Part shown: positions 1-11,596 of the stretch, piece after piece | How positions within the stretch are numbered: the first letter of the stretch is position 1 | How the letters are laid out: each line of letters opens with the position of its first letter | Assembly: GCF_032854445.1 (NCBI RefSeq) | Contig: NC_088305.1 | Span: 16,001,606-16,065,605 of the forward strand | Source: Liolophura sinensis | Lineage: Eukaryota > Mollusca > Polyplacophora > Chitonida > Chitonidae | Direction: 5' to 3' | DNA: 64,000 nucleotides | Translations under genes and position numbers: made by a program | Notes under the pieces: generated by a model | What the model saw: the letters and a program-made list of their open reading frames with translations, nothing else | Database searches by the model: none | What the model was told of the DNA's origin: nothing

Positions 1-122
1 NNNNNNNNNNNNNNNNNNNNNNNNNNNNNNNNNNNNNNNNNNNNNNNNNNNNNNNNNNNNNNNNNNNNNNNNNNNNNNNNNNNNNNNNNNNNNNNNNNNN
101 NNNNNNNNNNNNNNNNNNNNNN
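1..122. other. Assembly gap (run of N)
   Basis: All bases are N. The first readable base, 123, is already inside a satellite monomer, so the array continues into the gap and its left edge cannot be seen. The gap may be larger than drawn, because tandem arrays are often collapsed or left unresolved in assemblies. Confidence 0.99.
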
Positions 123-805
123 CCTGGTCCAATCCGCATCTTTTGGCACCTTATTGATGTGGGTCAGTGTTCAATTGTACTTTTTACAGCAGACTGTATG
201 AAGTACCTTGTGTTTTTTATATACAAATGGTGTGGTTTTTCAACATGTAGATAAAGACATTGAGTTTGTCTTCGACTTAGAAGTAAAATAACTGCTGGAT
301 GAGTTAAATGGGCTTGGCCCAAAGATTTGACGTCTTCTGGCCTACCGAAGGGCACATAACTTATAATCAAAAGTTGAATATAATAATGACCAGTGGCGAT
401 GGTACGTTGTGAATTTAGCCGATTTCAATTAGCAAAAAGACCAGGCAAAAATCCAGAAGTGGAAAAACTGTTTAAATGCTGCTGGTAAGAGGCTAATCGA
501 CGTACTTTGTGACGAGAAATCGAATGGTGCAAACCGCGTTGCTGTCCGACCAATACTTTTGGCTGTAGCGTCAATTGAAATGAGCATTTATGTGAAAATC
601 ACGTGCCTAGCAACGGCTCTTACTCCATGGAAACCAAGGAAATTTGCAATTTTTCAACAGCTGGAGATGCCTGGCCCAATTGCGCATCTTTTGGCACCTT
701 ATTGATGTGGGTCAGTATTCACTTGTACTTTTTACAGCAGACTGTATCAAGTACCTTGTGTTTTTTATATACAATGGTGTGGTTTTTCAACATGTAGATA
801 AAGAC
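123..805 (+). repeat. Block copy of 6150-6833 (11-monomer spacing)
   Basis: The sequence matches 6150-6833 at an offset of 6027, about 11 monomers. Both share a TAAAATAACTG variant, the CAGAAGTGG variant, CTGTTTAAATGC and the unusual TAGCGTCAATTG. I saw three single-base length differences, all in this copy: a missing C before CGACG near 507, an extra A near 569 and a missing A near 772. Similarity fades after about 805. Confidence 0.85.
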
Positions 806-3800
806 ATTGAGTTTGTCTTCGACTTAGAAGTAAAACAATTGCTGGATGAGTTAAATGGGCTTGGCCCAAATTTTTGACGTCTTCTGGCCTACGGAAGGGC
901 ACATAACTTATAATCAAAAGTTGAATATAATAATGACCAGTGGCGATGGTACGTTGTGAATTTAGCCGATTTCAATTAGCAAAAAGACCAGGCAAAAATC
1001 CAAAAGTGGAAAAACTGTTCCAATGCTGCTGGTAAGAGGCTAATCCGACGTACTTTGTGACGAGAAATCGAATGGTGCAAACCGCGTTGCTGTCCGACCA
1101 ATACTTTTGGCTGTAGCGACAATTGAATGAGCATTTATGTGAAAATCATGTGCCCAGCAACGGCTCTTACTCCATGGAAACCAAGGAAATTTGCAATTTT
1201 TCAACAGCTGGAGATGCCTGGCCCAATTCCGCATCTTTTGGCACCTTATTGATGTGGGTCAGTATTTACTTGTACTTTTTACAGCAGACTGTATGAAGTA
1301 CCTTGTGTTTTTTATATACAAATGGTGTGGTTTTTCAACATGTAGATAAAGACATTGAGTTTGTTTTCGACTTAGAAGTAAGACAACTGCTGGATGAGTT
1401 AAATGGGCTTGGCCCAAAGATTTGACGTCTTCTGGGCTACCGAAGGGCACATAACTTATAATCAAAAGTTGAATATAGTAATGACCAGTCGAGATGGTAC
1501 ATTGTAAATGTAGCCGATTTCAATTAGCAAAAAGACCAGGCAAAAATCCAAAAGTGGAAAAATTGTTCCAATGCTGCTGGTAAGAGGCTAATCCGACGTA
1601 CTTTGTGACGAGAAATCGAATGGTGCAAACCGCGTTGCTGTCCGACCAATACTTTTGGCTGTAGCGACAATTGAATGAGAATTTATGTGAAAATCACGTG
1701 CCCAGCAACGGCTCTTACTCCATGGAAACCAAGGAAATTTGCAATTTTTCAACAGCTGGAGATGCCTGGCCAAATTCCGCATCTTTTGGCACCTTATTGA
1801 TGTGGGTCAGTGTTCAATTCTACTTTTTACAGCAGACTGTATCAAGTACCTTGTGTTTTTTATATACAAATGGTGTGGTTTTTCAACATGTAGATAAAGA
1901 CATTGAGTTTGTCTTCGACTTAGAAGTAAAACAATTGCTGGATGAGTTAAATGGGCTTGGCCCAAATTTTTGACGTCTTCTGGCCTACGGAAGGGCACAT
2001 AACTTATAATCAAAAGTTGAATATAATAATGACCAGTGGCGATGGTACGTTGTGAATTTAGCCGATTTCAATTAGCAAAAAGACCAGGCAAAAATCCAAA
2101 AGTGGAAAAACTGTTCCAATGCTGCTGGTAAGAGGCTAATCCGACGTACTTTGTGACGAGAAATCGAATGGTGCAAACCGCGTTGCTGTCCGACCAATAC
2201 TTTTGGCTGTAGCGACAATTGAATGAGCATTTATGTGAAAATCACGTGCCCAGCAACGGCTCTTACTTCATGGAAACCAAGGAAATTTGCAATTTTTCAA
2301 CAGCTGGAGATGCCTGGCCCAATTCCGCATCTTTTGGCACCTTATTGATGTGGGTCAGTATTTACTTGTACTTTTTACAGCAGACTGTATCAAGTACCTT
2401 GTGTTTTTTATATACAAATGGTGTGGTTTTTCAACATGTAGATAATGACATTGAGTTTGTTTTCGACTTAGAAGTAAGACAATTCCTGGATGAGTTAAAT
2501 GGGCTTGGCCCAAAGATTTGACGTCTTCTGGGCTACCGAAGGGCACATAACTTATAATCAAAAGTTGAATATAGTAATGACCAGTCGAGATGGTACATTG
2601 TAAATGTAGCCGATTTCAATTAGCAAAAAGATCAGGCAAAAATCCAAAAGTGGAAAAACTGTTCCAATGCTGCTGGTAAGAGGCTAATCCGACGTACTTT
2701 GTGACGAGAAATCGAATGGTGCAAACCGCGTTTCTCTCCGACCAATACTTTTGGCTGTAGCGACAATTGAATGAGCATTTATGTGAAAATCACGTGCCCA
2801 ACAACGGCTCTTACTCCATGGAAACCAAGGAAATTTGCAATTTGTCAACAGCTGGAGATGCCTGGCCCAATTGCGCATCTTTTGGCACCTTATTGATGTG
2901 GGTCAGTATTCACTTGTACTTTTTACAGCAGACTGTATGAAGTACCTTGTGTTTTTTATATACAAATGGTGTGGTTTTTCAACATGTAGATAAAGACATT
3001 GAGTTTGTTTTCCACTTAGAAGTAAAACAACTGCTGGATGAGTTAAATGGGCTTGGCCGAAAGATTTGACGTCTTCTGGGCTACCGAAGGGCACATAACT
3101 TATAATCAAAAGTTGAATATAGTAATGACCAGTCGAGATGGTACATTGTAAATGTAGCCGATTTCAATTAGCAAAAAGACCGGGCAAAAATCCAAAAGTG
3201 GAAAAACTGTTCCAATGCTGCTGGTAAGAGGCTACTCCGACGTACTTTGTGACGAGAAATCGAATGGTGCAAACCGCGTTGATCTCCGACCAATACTTTT
3301 GGCTGTAGCGACAATTGAATGAGCATTTATGTGAAAATCACGTGCCCAACAATGGCTCTTACTCCATGGAAACCAAGGAAATTTACAATTTTTCAACAGC
3401 TGGAGATGCCTGGCCCAATGCCGCATCTTTTGGCACCTTATTGATGTGGGTCAGTGTTCAATTCTACTTTTTACAGCAGACTGTATCAAATACCTTGTGT
3501 TTTTTATATACAAATGGTGTGGTTTTTCAACATGTAGATAAAGACATTGAGTTTGTCTTTCACTTAGAAGTAAACCAGTTGCTGGATGAGTTAAATGGGC
3601 TTGGCCCAAAGATTTGACGTCTTCTAGTCTATCGAACGGCACATAACTTATAATCAAAAGTTAAATATAGCAATGACCAGTCGCGATGGTACATAGTAAA
3701 TGTAGCCGATTTCAATTAGCAAAAAGATCAGGCAAAAATCCAAAAGTGGAAAAACTGTTCCAATGCTGCTGGTAAGAGGCTCATCCGACGTACTTTGTGA

Positions 3801-4237
3801 CGAGAAATCGAATGGTGCAAACCGCGTTGCTGTCCGACCAATACTTTTGGCTGTAGCGACAATTGAATGAGCATTTATGTGAAAATCACGTGCCTAGCAA
3901 CGGCTCTTACTCCATGGAAACCAAGGAAATTTGCAATTTTTCAACAGCTGGAGATGCCTGGCCCAATTGCGCATCTTTTGGCACCTTATTGATGTGGGTC
4001 AGTATTCACTTGTACTTTTTACAGCAGACTGTATCAAGTACCTTGTGTTTTTTATATACAAATGGTGTGGTTTTTCAACATGTAGATAAAGACATTGAGT
4101 TTGTTTTCGACTTAGAAGTAAGACAATTGCTGGATGAGTTAAATGGGCTTGGCCCAAAGATTTGACGTCTTCTGGGCTACCGAAGGGCACATAACTTATA
4201 ATCAAAAGTTGAATATAGTAATGACCAGTCGAGATGG

Positions 4238-4252
4238 TACATTGTAAATGTA
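4238..4252 (+). repeat. Perfect inverted repeat TACATT-GTA-AATGTA (reference copy)
   Basis: This is a 6-bp stem with a 3-base loop. Many monomers keep it. Others have the asymmetric forms TACGTTGTGAATTTA or TACATAGTAAATGTA, so the pairing is not strictly conserved. Confidence 0.55.
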
Positions 4253-4268
4253 GCCGATTTCAATTAGC

Positions 4269-4302
4269 AAAAAGATCAGGCAAAAATCCAAAAGTGGAAA
4301 AA
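4269..4302 (+). other. Spaced A-tracts, possible curved DNA (reference copy)
   Basis: Four runs of four or five A lie at 4269-4273, 4282-4286, 4290-4293 and 4298-4302. Their centres are 7.5 to 13 bp apart, so they are only loosely in helical phase. The element is kept in nearly all monomers, except a few copies such as those with AGTAAAAAAAC near 40500 and 47093. Confidence 0.4.
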
Positions 4303-4325
4303 CTGTTCCAATGCTGCTGGTAAGA

Positions 4326-4410
4326 CGCTAATCCGACGTACTTTGTGACGAGAAATCGAATGGTGCAAACCGCGTTGATCTCCGACCAATACTTTTGGCT
4401 GTAGCGACAA
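4326..4410 (+). other. CpG-rich segment of the monomer (reference copy)
   Basis: Within about 85 bp this stretch holds nine CpG dinucleotides in the reference copy (eight in most copies), far denser than the T/A-rich remainder. Many other monomers show CG to CA or TG changes at these sites, such as ATCAAATGG for ATCGAATGG and AAACTGCG for AAACCGCG. Confidence 0.6.
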
Positions 4411-4432
4411 TTGAACGAGCATTTATGTGAAA

Positions 4433-4440
4433 ATCACGTG
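4433..4440 (+). promoter_or_regulatory. ATCACGTG octamer (E-box CACGTG), one per monomer; reference site
   Basis: The palindrome CACGTG, inside ATCACGTG and overlapping the inverted repeat GTGA-AAA-TCAC, is present at this position of most monomers. Variants I saw include CATGTG, AACGTG, CACGTTCC and CCCATG. CACGTG is the core bound by many basic helix-loop-helix factors, and ATCACGTG also fits the budding-yeast CDEI consensus RTCACRTG. Binding is not demonstrated here; it is a sequence match only. Confidence 0.4.
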
Positions 4441-7215
4441 CCCAGCAAAGGCTCTTACTCCATGGAAACCAAGGAAATTTGCCATTTTTCAACAGCTGGA
4501 GATGCCTGTCCCAATTGCGCATCTTTTGGCACCTTATTGATGTGGGTCAGTGTTCAATTCTACTTTTTACAGCAGACTGTATCAAGTACCTTGTGTTTTT
4601 TATATACAAATGGTGTGGTTTTTCAACATGTAGATAAAGACATTGAGTTTGTCTTCGACTTAGAAGTAAAACAATTGCTGGATGAGTTAAATGGGCTTGG
4701 TCCAAAGATTTGACGTCTTCTGGCGTACGGAAGGGCACATAACTTATAATCAAAAGTTGAATATAATAATGACCAGTGGCGATGGTACGTTGTGAATTTA
4801 GCCGATTTCAATTAGCAAAAAGACCAGGCAAAAATCCAAAAGTGGAAAAACTGTTCCAATGCTGCTGGTAAGAGGCTAATCCGACGTACTTTGTGACGAG
4901 AAATCGAATGGTGCAAACCGCGTTGCTGTCCGACCAATACTTTTGGCTGTAGCGACAATTGAATGAGCATTTATGTGAAAATCACGTGCCCAGCAACGGC
5001 TCTTACTCCATGGAAACCAAGGAAATTTGCAATTTTTCAACAGCTGGAGATGCCTGGCCCAATTCCGCATCTTTTGGCACCTTATTGATGTGGGTCAGTA
5101 TTCAATTGTACTTTTTACAGCAGACTGTATGAAGTACCTTGTGTTTTTTATATACAAATGGTGTGGTTTTTCAACATGTAGATAAAGACATTGAGTTTGT
5201 TTTCGACTTAGAAGTAAGACAATTGCTGGATGAGTTAAATGGGCTTGGCCCAAAGATTTGACGTCTTCTGGGCTACCGAAGGGCACATAACTTATAATCA
5301 AAAGTTGAATATAGTAATGACCAGTCGAGATGGTACATTGTAAATGTAGCCGATTTCAATTAGCAAAAAGACCAGGCAAAAATCCAAAAGTGGAAAAACT
5401 GTTCCAATGCTGCTGGTAAGAGGCTAATCCGACGTACTTTGTGACGAGAAATCGAATGGTGCAAACCGCGTTGCTGTCCGACCAATACTTTTGGCTGTAG
5501 CGACAATTGAATGAGCATTTATGTGAAAATCACGTGCCCAACAACGGCTCTTACTCCATGGAAACCAAGGAAATTTGCAATTTTTCAACAGCTGGAGATG
5601 CCTGGCCCAATTGCGCATCTTTTGGCACCTTATTGATGTGGGTCAGTGTTCAATTGTACTTTTTACAGCAGACTGTATCAAGTACCTTGTGTTTTTTATA
5701 TACAAATGGTGTGGTTTTTCAACATGTAGATATTGAAATTGAGTTTGTTTTCGACTTAGAAGTAAAATAATTGCTGGATGAGTTAAATGGGCTTGACCCA
5801 AAGATTTGACGTCTTCTGTGCTACCGAAGGGCACATAACTTATAATCAAAAGTTGACTATAGTAATGACCAGTCGCGATGTTACATTGTAAATGTAGCCG
5901 ATTTCAATTAGCAAAAAGACCAGGCAAAAATCCAAAAGTGGAAAAACTGTTCCAATGTTGCTGGTAAGAGGCTAATCCGACGAATTTTGTGACGAGAAAT
6001 CGAATGGTGCAAACCGCGTTGCTGTCCGACCAATACTTTTGGCTGTAGCGACAATTGAATGAGAATTTATGTGAAAATCACGTGCCCAGCAACGGCTCTT
6101 ACTCCATGGAAACCAAGGAAATTTGCAATTTTTCAACAGCTGGAGATGCCTGGCCCAATTCCGCATCTTTTGGCACCTTATTGATGTGGGTCAGTGTTCA
6201 ATTGTACTTTTTACAGCAGACTGTATGAAGTACCTTGTGTTTTTTATATACAAATGGTGTGGTTTTTCAACATGTAGATAAAGACATTGAGTTTGTCTTC
6301 GACTTAGAAGTAAAATAACTGCTGGATGAGTTAAATGGGCTTGGCCCAAAGATTTGACGTCTTCTGGCCTACCGAAGGGCACATAACTTATAATCAAAAG
6401 TTGAATATAATAATGACCAGTGGCGATGGTACGTTGTGAATTTAGCCGATTTCAATTAGCAAAAAGACCAGGCAAAAATCCAGAAGTGGAAAAACTGTTT
6501 AAATGCTGCTGGTAAGAGGCTAATCCGACGTACTTTGTGACGAGAAATCGAATGGTGCAAACCGCGTTGCTGTCCGACCAATACTTTTGGCTGTAGCGTC
6601 AATTGAATGAGCATTTATGTGAAAATCACGTGCCTAGCAACGGCTCTTACTCCATGGAAACCAAGGAAATTTGCAATTTTTCAACAGCTGGAGATGCCTG
6701 GCCCAATTGCGCATCTTTTGGCACCTTATTGATGTGGGTCAGTATTCACTTGTACTTTTTACAGCAGACTGTATCAAGTACCTTGTGTTTTTTATATACA
6801 AATGGTGTGGTTTTTCAACATGTAGATAAAGATATTGAGTTTGTTTTCGACTTAGAAGTAAGACAATTGCTGGATGAGTTAAATGGGCTTGGCCCAAAGA
6901 TTTGACGTCTTCTGGGCTACCGAAGGGCACATAACTTATAATCAAAAGTTGAATATAGTAATGACCAGTCGAGATGGTACATTGTAAATGTAGCCGATTT
7001 CAATTAGCAAAAAGATCAGGCAAAAATCCAAAAGTGGAAAAACTGTTCCAATGCTGTTGGTAAGAGGCTAATCCGACGTACTTTGTGACGAGAAATCGAA
7101 TGGTGCAAACCGCGTTGATCTCCGACCAATACTTTTGGCTGTAGCGACAATTGAACGAGCATTTATGTGAAAATCACGTGCCCAACAAAGGTTCTTACTC
7201 CATGGAAACCAAGGA

Positions 7216-10059
7216 AATTTGCAATTTTTCAACAACTGGAGATGCCTGGCCCAATTGAGCAACTTTTGGCACCTTACTGATGTGGGTCAGTGTTTAATTG
7301 TTCTTTTTACAGCAGACTATATCAAGTACCTTGTGTTTTTTATATACAAATGGTGTGGTTTTTTAACATGTAGATAAAGACATTGAGTTTGTCTTTCACT
7401 TAGAAGTAAAACAGTTGCTGGATGAGTTAAATGGGCTTGGCCCAAAGATTTGACGTCTTCTGGGCTACCGAAGGGCACATAACTTATAATCAAAAGTTAA
7501 ATATAGCAATGACCAGTCGCGATGGTACATTGTAAATGTAGCCGATTTCAATTAGCAAAAAGATCAGGCAAAAATCCAAAAGTGGAAAAACTGTTCCAAT
7601 GCTGCTGGTAAGAGGCTAATCCGACGTACTTTGTGACGAGAAATCAAATGGTGCAAACTGCGTTGCTGTCCGACCAATACTTTTGGCTGTAGCGACAATT
7701 GAATGAGCATTTATGTGAAAATCACGTGCCCAGCAACGGCTCTTACTCCATGGAAACCAATTAAATTTGCAATTTTTCAACAGCTGGAGATGCCTGGCCC
7801 AATTGCGCATCTTTTGGCACCTTATTGATGTGGGTCAGTGTTCAATTCTACTTTTTACAGCAGACTGTATCAAGTACAAGTATTTGTTTTTTATATACAA
7901 ATGGTGTGGTTTTTCAACATGTAGATATTGAAATTGAGTTTGTCTTCGACTTAGAAGTAAAACAACTGCTGGATGAGTTAAATGGGCTTGGCCCAAAGAT
8001 TTGACGTCTTCTGGGCTACCGAAGGGCACATAACTTATAATCAAAAGTTGAATATAGTAATAACCAGTCGCGATGGTACATTGTAAATGTAGCCGATTTC
8101 AATTAGCAAAAGGACCAGGGCAAAAATCCAAAAGTGGAAAAACTGTTCCAATGCTGCTGGTAAGAGGCTAATCCGACGTACTTTGTGACGAGAAATCGAA
8201 TGGTGCAAACTCCGTTGCTCTCCGACCAATACTTTTGGCTGTAGCGACAATTGAATGAGCATTTATGTGAAAATCACGTGCCTAGCAACGGCTCTTACTC
8301 CATGGAAACCAAGAAAATTTGCAATTTTTCAACAGCTGGAGATGCCTGGCCCAATTCCGCATCTTTTGGCACCTTACTGATGTGGGTCAGTGTTCAATTC
8401 TACTTTTTACAGCAGACTGTATCAAGTTCCTTGTGTTTTTTATATACAAATGGTGTGGTTTTTCAACATGTAGATAAAGACATTGAGTTTGTCTTCGACT
8501 TAGAAGTAAAACAACTGCTGGATGAGTTAAATGGGCTTGGCCCAAAGATTTGACGTCTTCTGGGCTACCGAAGGCCACATAACTTATTATCAAAAGTTGA
8601 ATATAGTAATGACCAGTCGAGATGGTACATTGTAAATGTAGCCGATTTCAATTAGCAAAAGGACCAGGCAAAAATCCAAAAGTGGAAAAACTGTTCCAAT
8701 GCTGCTGGTAAGAGGCTAATCCGACGTACTTAGTGACGAGAAATCGAATGGAGCAAACCGCGGTGCTCTCCGACCAATACTTTTGGCTGTAGCAAATGAG
8801 CATTTATGTGAAAATCACGTGCCCAGCAAAGGCTCTTACTCCATGGAAACCAAGGAAATTTGCCATTTTTCAACAGCTGGAGATGCCTGTCCCAATTGCG
8901 CATCTTTTGGCACCTTATTGATGTGGGTCAGTGTTCAATTGTACTTTTTACAGCAGACTGTATCAAGTACCTTGTGTTTTTCATATACAAATGGTGTGGT
9001 TTTTCAACATGTAGATAAAGACATTGAGTTTGTTTTCGACTTAGAAGTAAGACAATTGCTGGATGAGTTAAATGGGCTTGGCCCAAAGATTTGACGTCTT
9101 CTCGGCTACCGAAGGGCACATAACTTATAATCAAAAGTTAAATATAGCAATGACCAGTCTCGATGGTACATTGTAAATGTAGCCAATTTCAATTAGCAAA
9201 AAGATCAGGCAAAAATCCAAAAGTGGAAAAACTGTTTAAATGCTGCTGGTAAGAGGCTAATCCGACGTACTTTGTGACGAGAAATCGAATGGTGCAAACC
9301 GCGTTGCTGTCCGACCAATACTTTTGGCTGTAGCGACAATTGAATGAGAATTTATGTGAAAATCACGTGCCCAGCAACGGCTCTTACTCCATGGAAACCA
9401 AGGAAATTTGCAATTTTTCAACAGCTGGAGATGCCTGGCCCAATTCCGAATCTTTTGGCACCTTATTGATGTGGGTCAGTGTTCAATTCTACTTTTTACA
9501 GCAGACTGTATCAAGTACCTTGTGTTTTTTATATACAAATGGTGTGGTTTTTCAACATGTAGATAAAGACATTGAGTTTATTTTCGACTTAGAAGTAAAA
9601 CAAACGCTGGATGAGTTAAATGGGCTTGGCCCAAAGATTTGACGTCTTCTGGGCTACCGAAAAGCACATAACTTATAATCAAAAGTTGAATATAGTAATG
9701 ACCAGTCGCGATGGTACATAGTAAATGTAGCCGATTTCAATTAGCAAAAAGACCAGGCAAAAATCCAAAAGTGGAAAAACTGTTCCAATGCTGCTGGTAA
9801 GAGGCTAATCCGACGTACTTTGTGACGAGAAATCGAATGGAGCAAACTGCGGTGCTCTCCGACCAATACTTTTGGCTGTAGCGACATATGAATGAGCATT
9901 TATGTGAAAATCACGTGCCCAGCAAAGGCTCTTACTCCATGGAAACCAAGGAAATTTGCAATTTTTCAACAGCTGGAGATGCCTGGCCCAATTGCGCATC
10001 TTTTGGCACCTTATTGATGTGGGTCAGTGTTCAATTGTACTTTTTACAGCAGACTGTAT
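7216..10059 (+). repeat. 8-mer duplication block, copy A (partner 11597-14440)
   Basis: About 2.84 kb matches 11597-14440 at offset 4381 (eight monomers, with the 541- and 552-bp variants included). I noticed only three differences: a one-base insertion near 12383, a one-base deletion near 12588 and a C/G change near 9103. Private markers shared by both copies include TTGAGCAACTTTTGG, a TTTAATTGTTC stretch, the AGGGC insertion and the 7-bp deletion near 8793. This implies a recent exchange. The right edge lies where TATGAAG (10060) meets TATCAAG (14441). Confidence 0.9.
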
Positions 10060-11596
10060 GAAGTACCTTGTGTTTTTCATATACAAATGGTGTGGTTTTT
10101 CAACATGTAGATAAAGACATTGAGTTTGTTTTCGACTTAGAAGTAAGACAATTGCTGGATGAGTTAAATGGGCTTGGCCCAAAGATTTGACGTCTTCTGG
10201 GCTACCGAAGGGCACATAACTTATAATCAAAAGTTAAATATAGCAATGACCAGTCTCGATGGTACATAGTAAATGTAGCCAATTTCAATTAGCAAAAAGA
10301 TCAGGCAAAAATCCAAAAGTGGAAAAACTGTTTAAATGCTGCTGGTAAGAGGCTAATCCGACGTATTTTGTGACGAGAAATCGAATGGTGCAAACCGCGT
10401 TGCTCTCCGACCAATACTTTTGGCTGTAGCGACAATTGAATGAGAATTTATGTGAAAATCACGTGCCCAGCAAAGGCTCTTACTCCATGGAAACCAAGGA
10501 AATTTGCAATTTTTCAACAGCTGGAGATGCCTGGCCCAATTCCGCATCTTTTGGCACCCTATTGATGTGGGTCAGTGTTCAATTCTACTTTTTACAGCAG
10601 ACTGTATCAAGTACCTTGTGTTTTTTATATACAAATGGTGTGGTTTTTCAACATGTAGATAAAGACATTGAGTTTGTCTTCGACTTAGAAGTAAAACAAT
10701 TGCTGGATGAGTTAAATGGGCTTGGCCCAAATTTTTGACGTCTTCTGGCGTACGGAAGGGCACATAACTTATAATCAAAAGTTGAATATAATAATGACCA
10801 GTGGCGATGGTACGTTGTGAATTTAGCCGATTTCAATTAGCAAAAAGACCAGGCAAAAATCCAAAAGTGGAAAAACTGTTCCAATGCTGCTGGTAAGAGG
10901 CTAATCCGACGTACTTTGTGACGAGAAATCGAATGGTGCAAACCGCGTTGCTGTCCGACCAATACTTTTGGCTGTAGCGACAATTGAATGAGCATTTATG
11001 TGAAAATCACGTGCCCAGCAACGGCTCTTACTCCATGGAAACCAAGGAAATTTGCAATTTTTCAACAGCTGGAGATGCCTGGCCCAATTCCGCATCTTTT
11101 GGCACCTTATTGATGTGGGTCAGTATTTACTTGTACTTTTTACAGCAGACTGTATGAAGTACCTTGTGTTTTTTATATACAAATGGTGTGGTTTTTCAAC
11201 ATGTAGATAAAGACATTGAGTTTGTTTTCGACTTAGAAGTAAGACAATTCCTGGATGAGTTAAATGGGCTTGGCCCGAAGATTTGACGTCTTCTGGGCTA
11301 CCGAAGGGCACATAACTTATAATCAAAAGTTGAATATAGTAATGACCAGTCGAGATGGTACATTGTAAATGTAGCCGATTTCAATTAGCAAAAAGACCAG
11401 GCAAAAATCCAAAAGTGAAAAAACTGTTCCAATGCTGCTGGTAAGAGGCTAATCCGACGTACTTTGTGACGAGAAATCGAATGGTGCAAACCGCGTTGCT
11501 GTCCGATCAATACTTTTGGCTGTAGCGACAATTGAATGAGCATTTATGTGAAAATCACGTGCCCAGCAACGGCTCTTACTCCATGGAAACCACGGA

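Larger units (their letters stand above)
3999..4546 (+). repeat. Reference 548-bp monomer with internal landmarks
   Basis: This copy is a convenient reference. In order it contains: the phase motif GGGTCAG (T at 3999); a T/A-rich stretch with TTTTTACAGCAG; the length-variant site (CTTGTG form here); an inverted repeat TGGGC-TTG-GCCCA at 4144-4156; a GACGTC palindrome at 4164-4169; an inverted repeat TACATT-GTA-AATGTA at 4238-4252; four A-tracts within 4269-4302; a CpG-rich stretch at 4326-4410; GTGA-AAA-TCAC at 4427-4437 overlapping the palindrome CACGTG at 4435-4440; and a CCATGG palindrome at 4460-4465. The choice of monomer start is arbitrary, since a tandem array has no natural first base. 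Confidence 0.9.
123..7215 (+). repeat. Array zone 1: regular 548-bp monomers (phase points 1-13)
   Basis: Phase points lie at 164, 712, 1259, 1807, 2355, 2903, 3451, 3999, 4547, 5095, 5643, 6191 and 6739. From 1259 onward the spacing is exactly 548 bp. The AAGTATTTG length variant is absent here. Families include copies with TATTCACTTG or TATTTACTTG just after the phase motif (712, 1259, 2355, 2903, 3999, 6739), copies with TGTTCAATT, and one copy at 3451 with AGTCTATCG in place of the usual GGCTACCG. The zone is length-homogeneous compared with everything to its right. Confidence 0.92.

Noticed and set aside
4101-4120. Possible CENP-B box, from TTCGACTTAGAAG
   Set aside because: It matches the TTCG....A half of the consensus but lacks the required CGGG at the end. 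The TTCG is itself replaced by TTCA or TCCA in many copies.
3914-4165. Plus-strand ATG frame of 83 codons (longer with a TTG start), present in many monomers
   Set aside because: It recurs because the monomers are copies. Many copies have an in-frame TGA (TATGAAG form) or TAA (TTTTTTAAC form), or frameshifts. Differences among copies are often replacements (C/S, V/I, H/Q, D/H), which does not suggest protein selection. No domain is recognisable and no promoter or poly(A) context is evident.
3999-4205. Minus-strand frames of 64 and 68 codons repeated in every monomer
   Set aside because: These are by-products of the repeat. They have no recognisable motif, copies change at replacement sites, and the same frames are lost whenever a one-base indel occurs.
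4346-4365. Possible RNA polymerase III B box around AAATCGAATGG (tRNA- or SINE-derived monomer)
   Set aside because: Only the TCGAAT core fits the B-box consensus. No A box at suitable distance, T-run terminator or A-rich tail is present, and the core is often TCAAAT.
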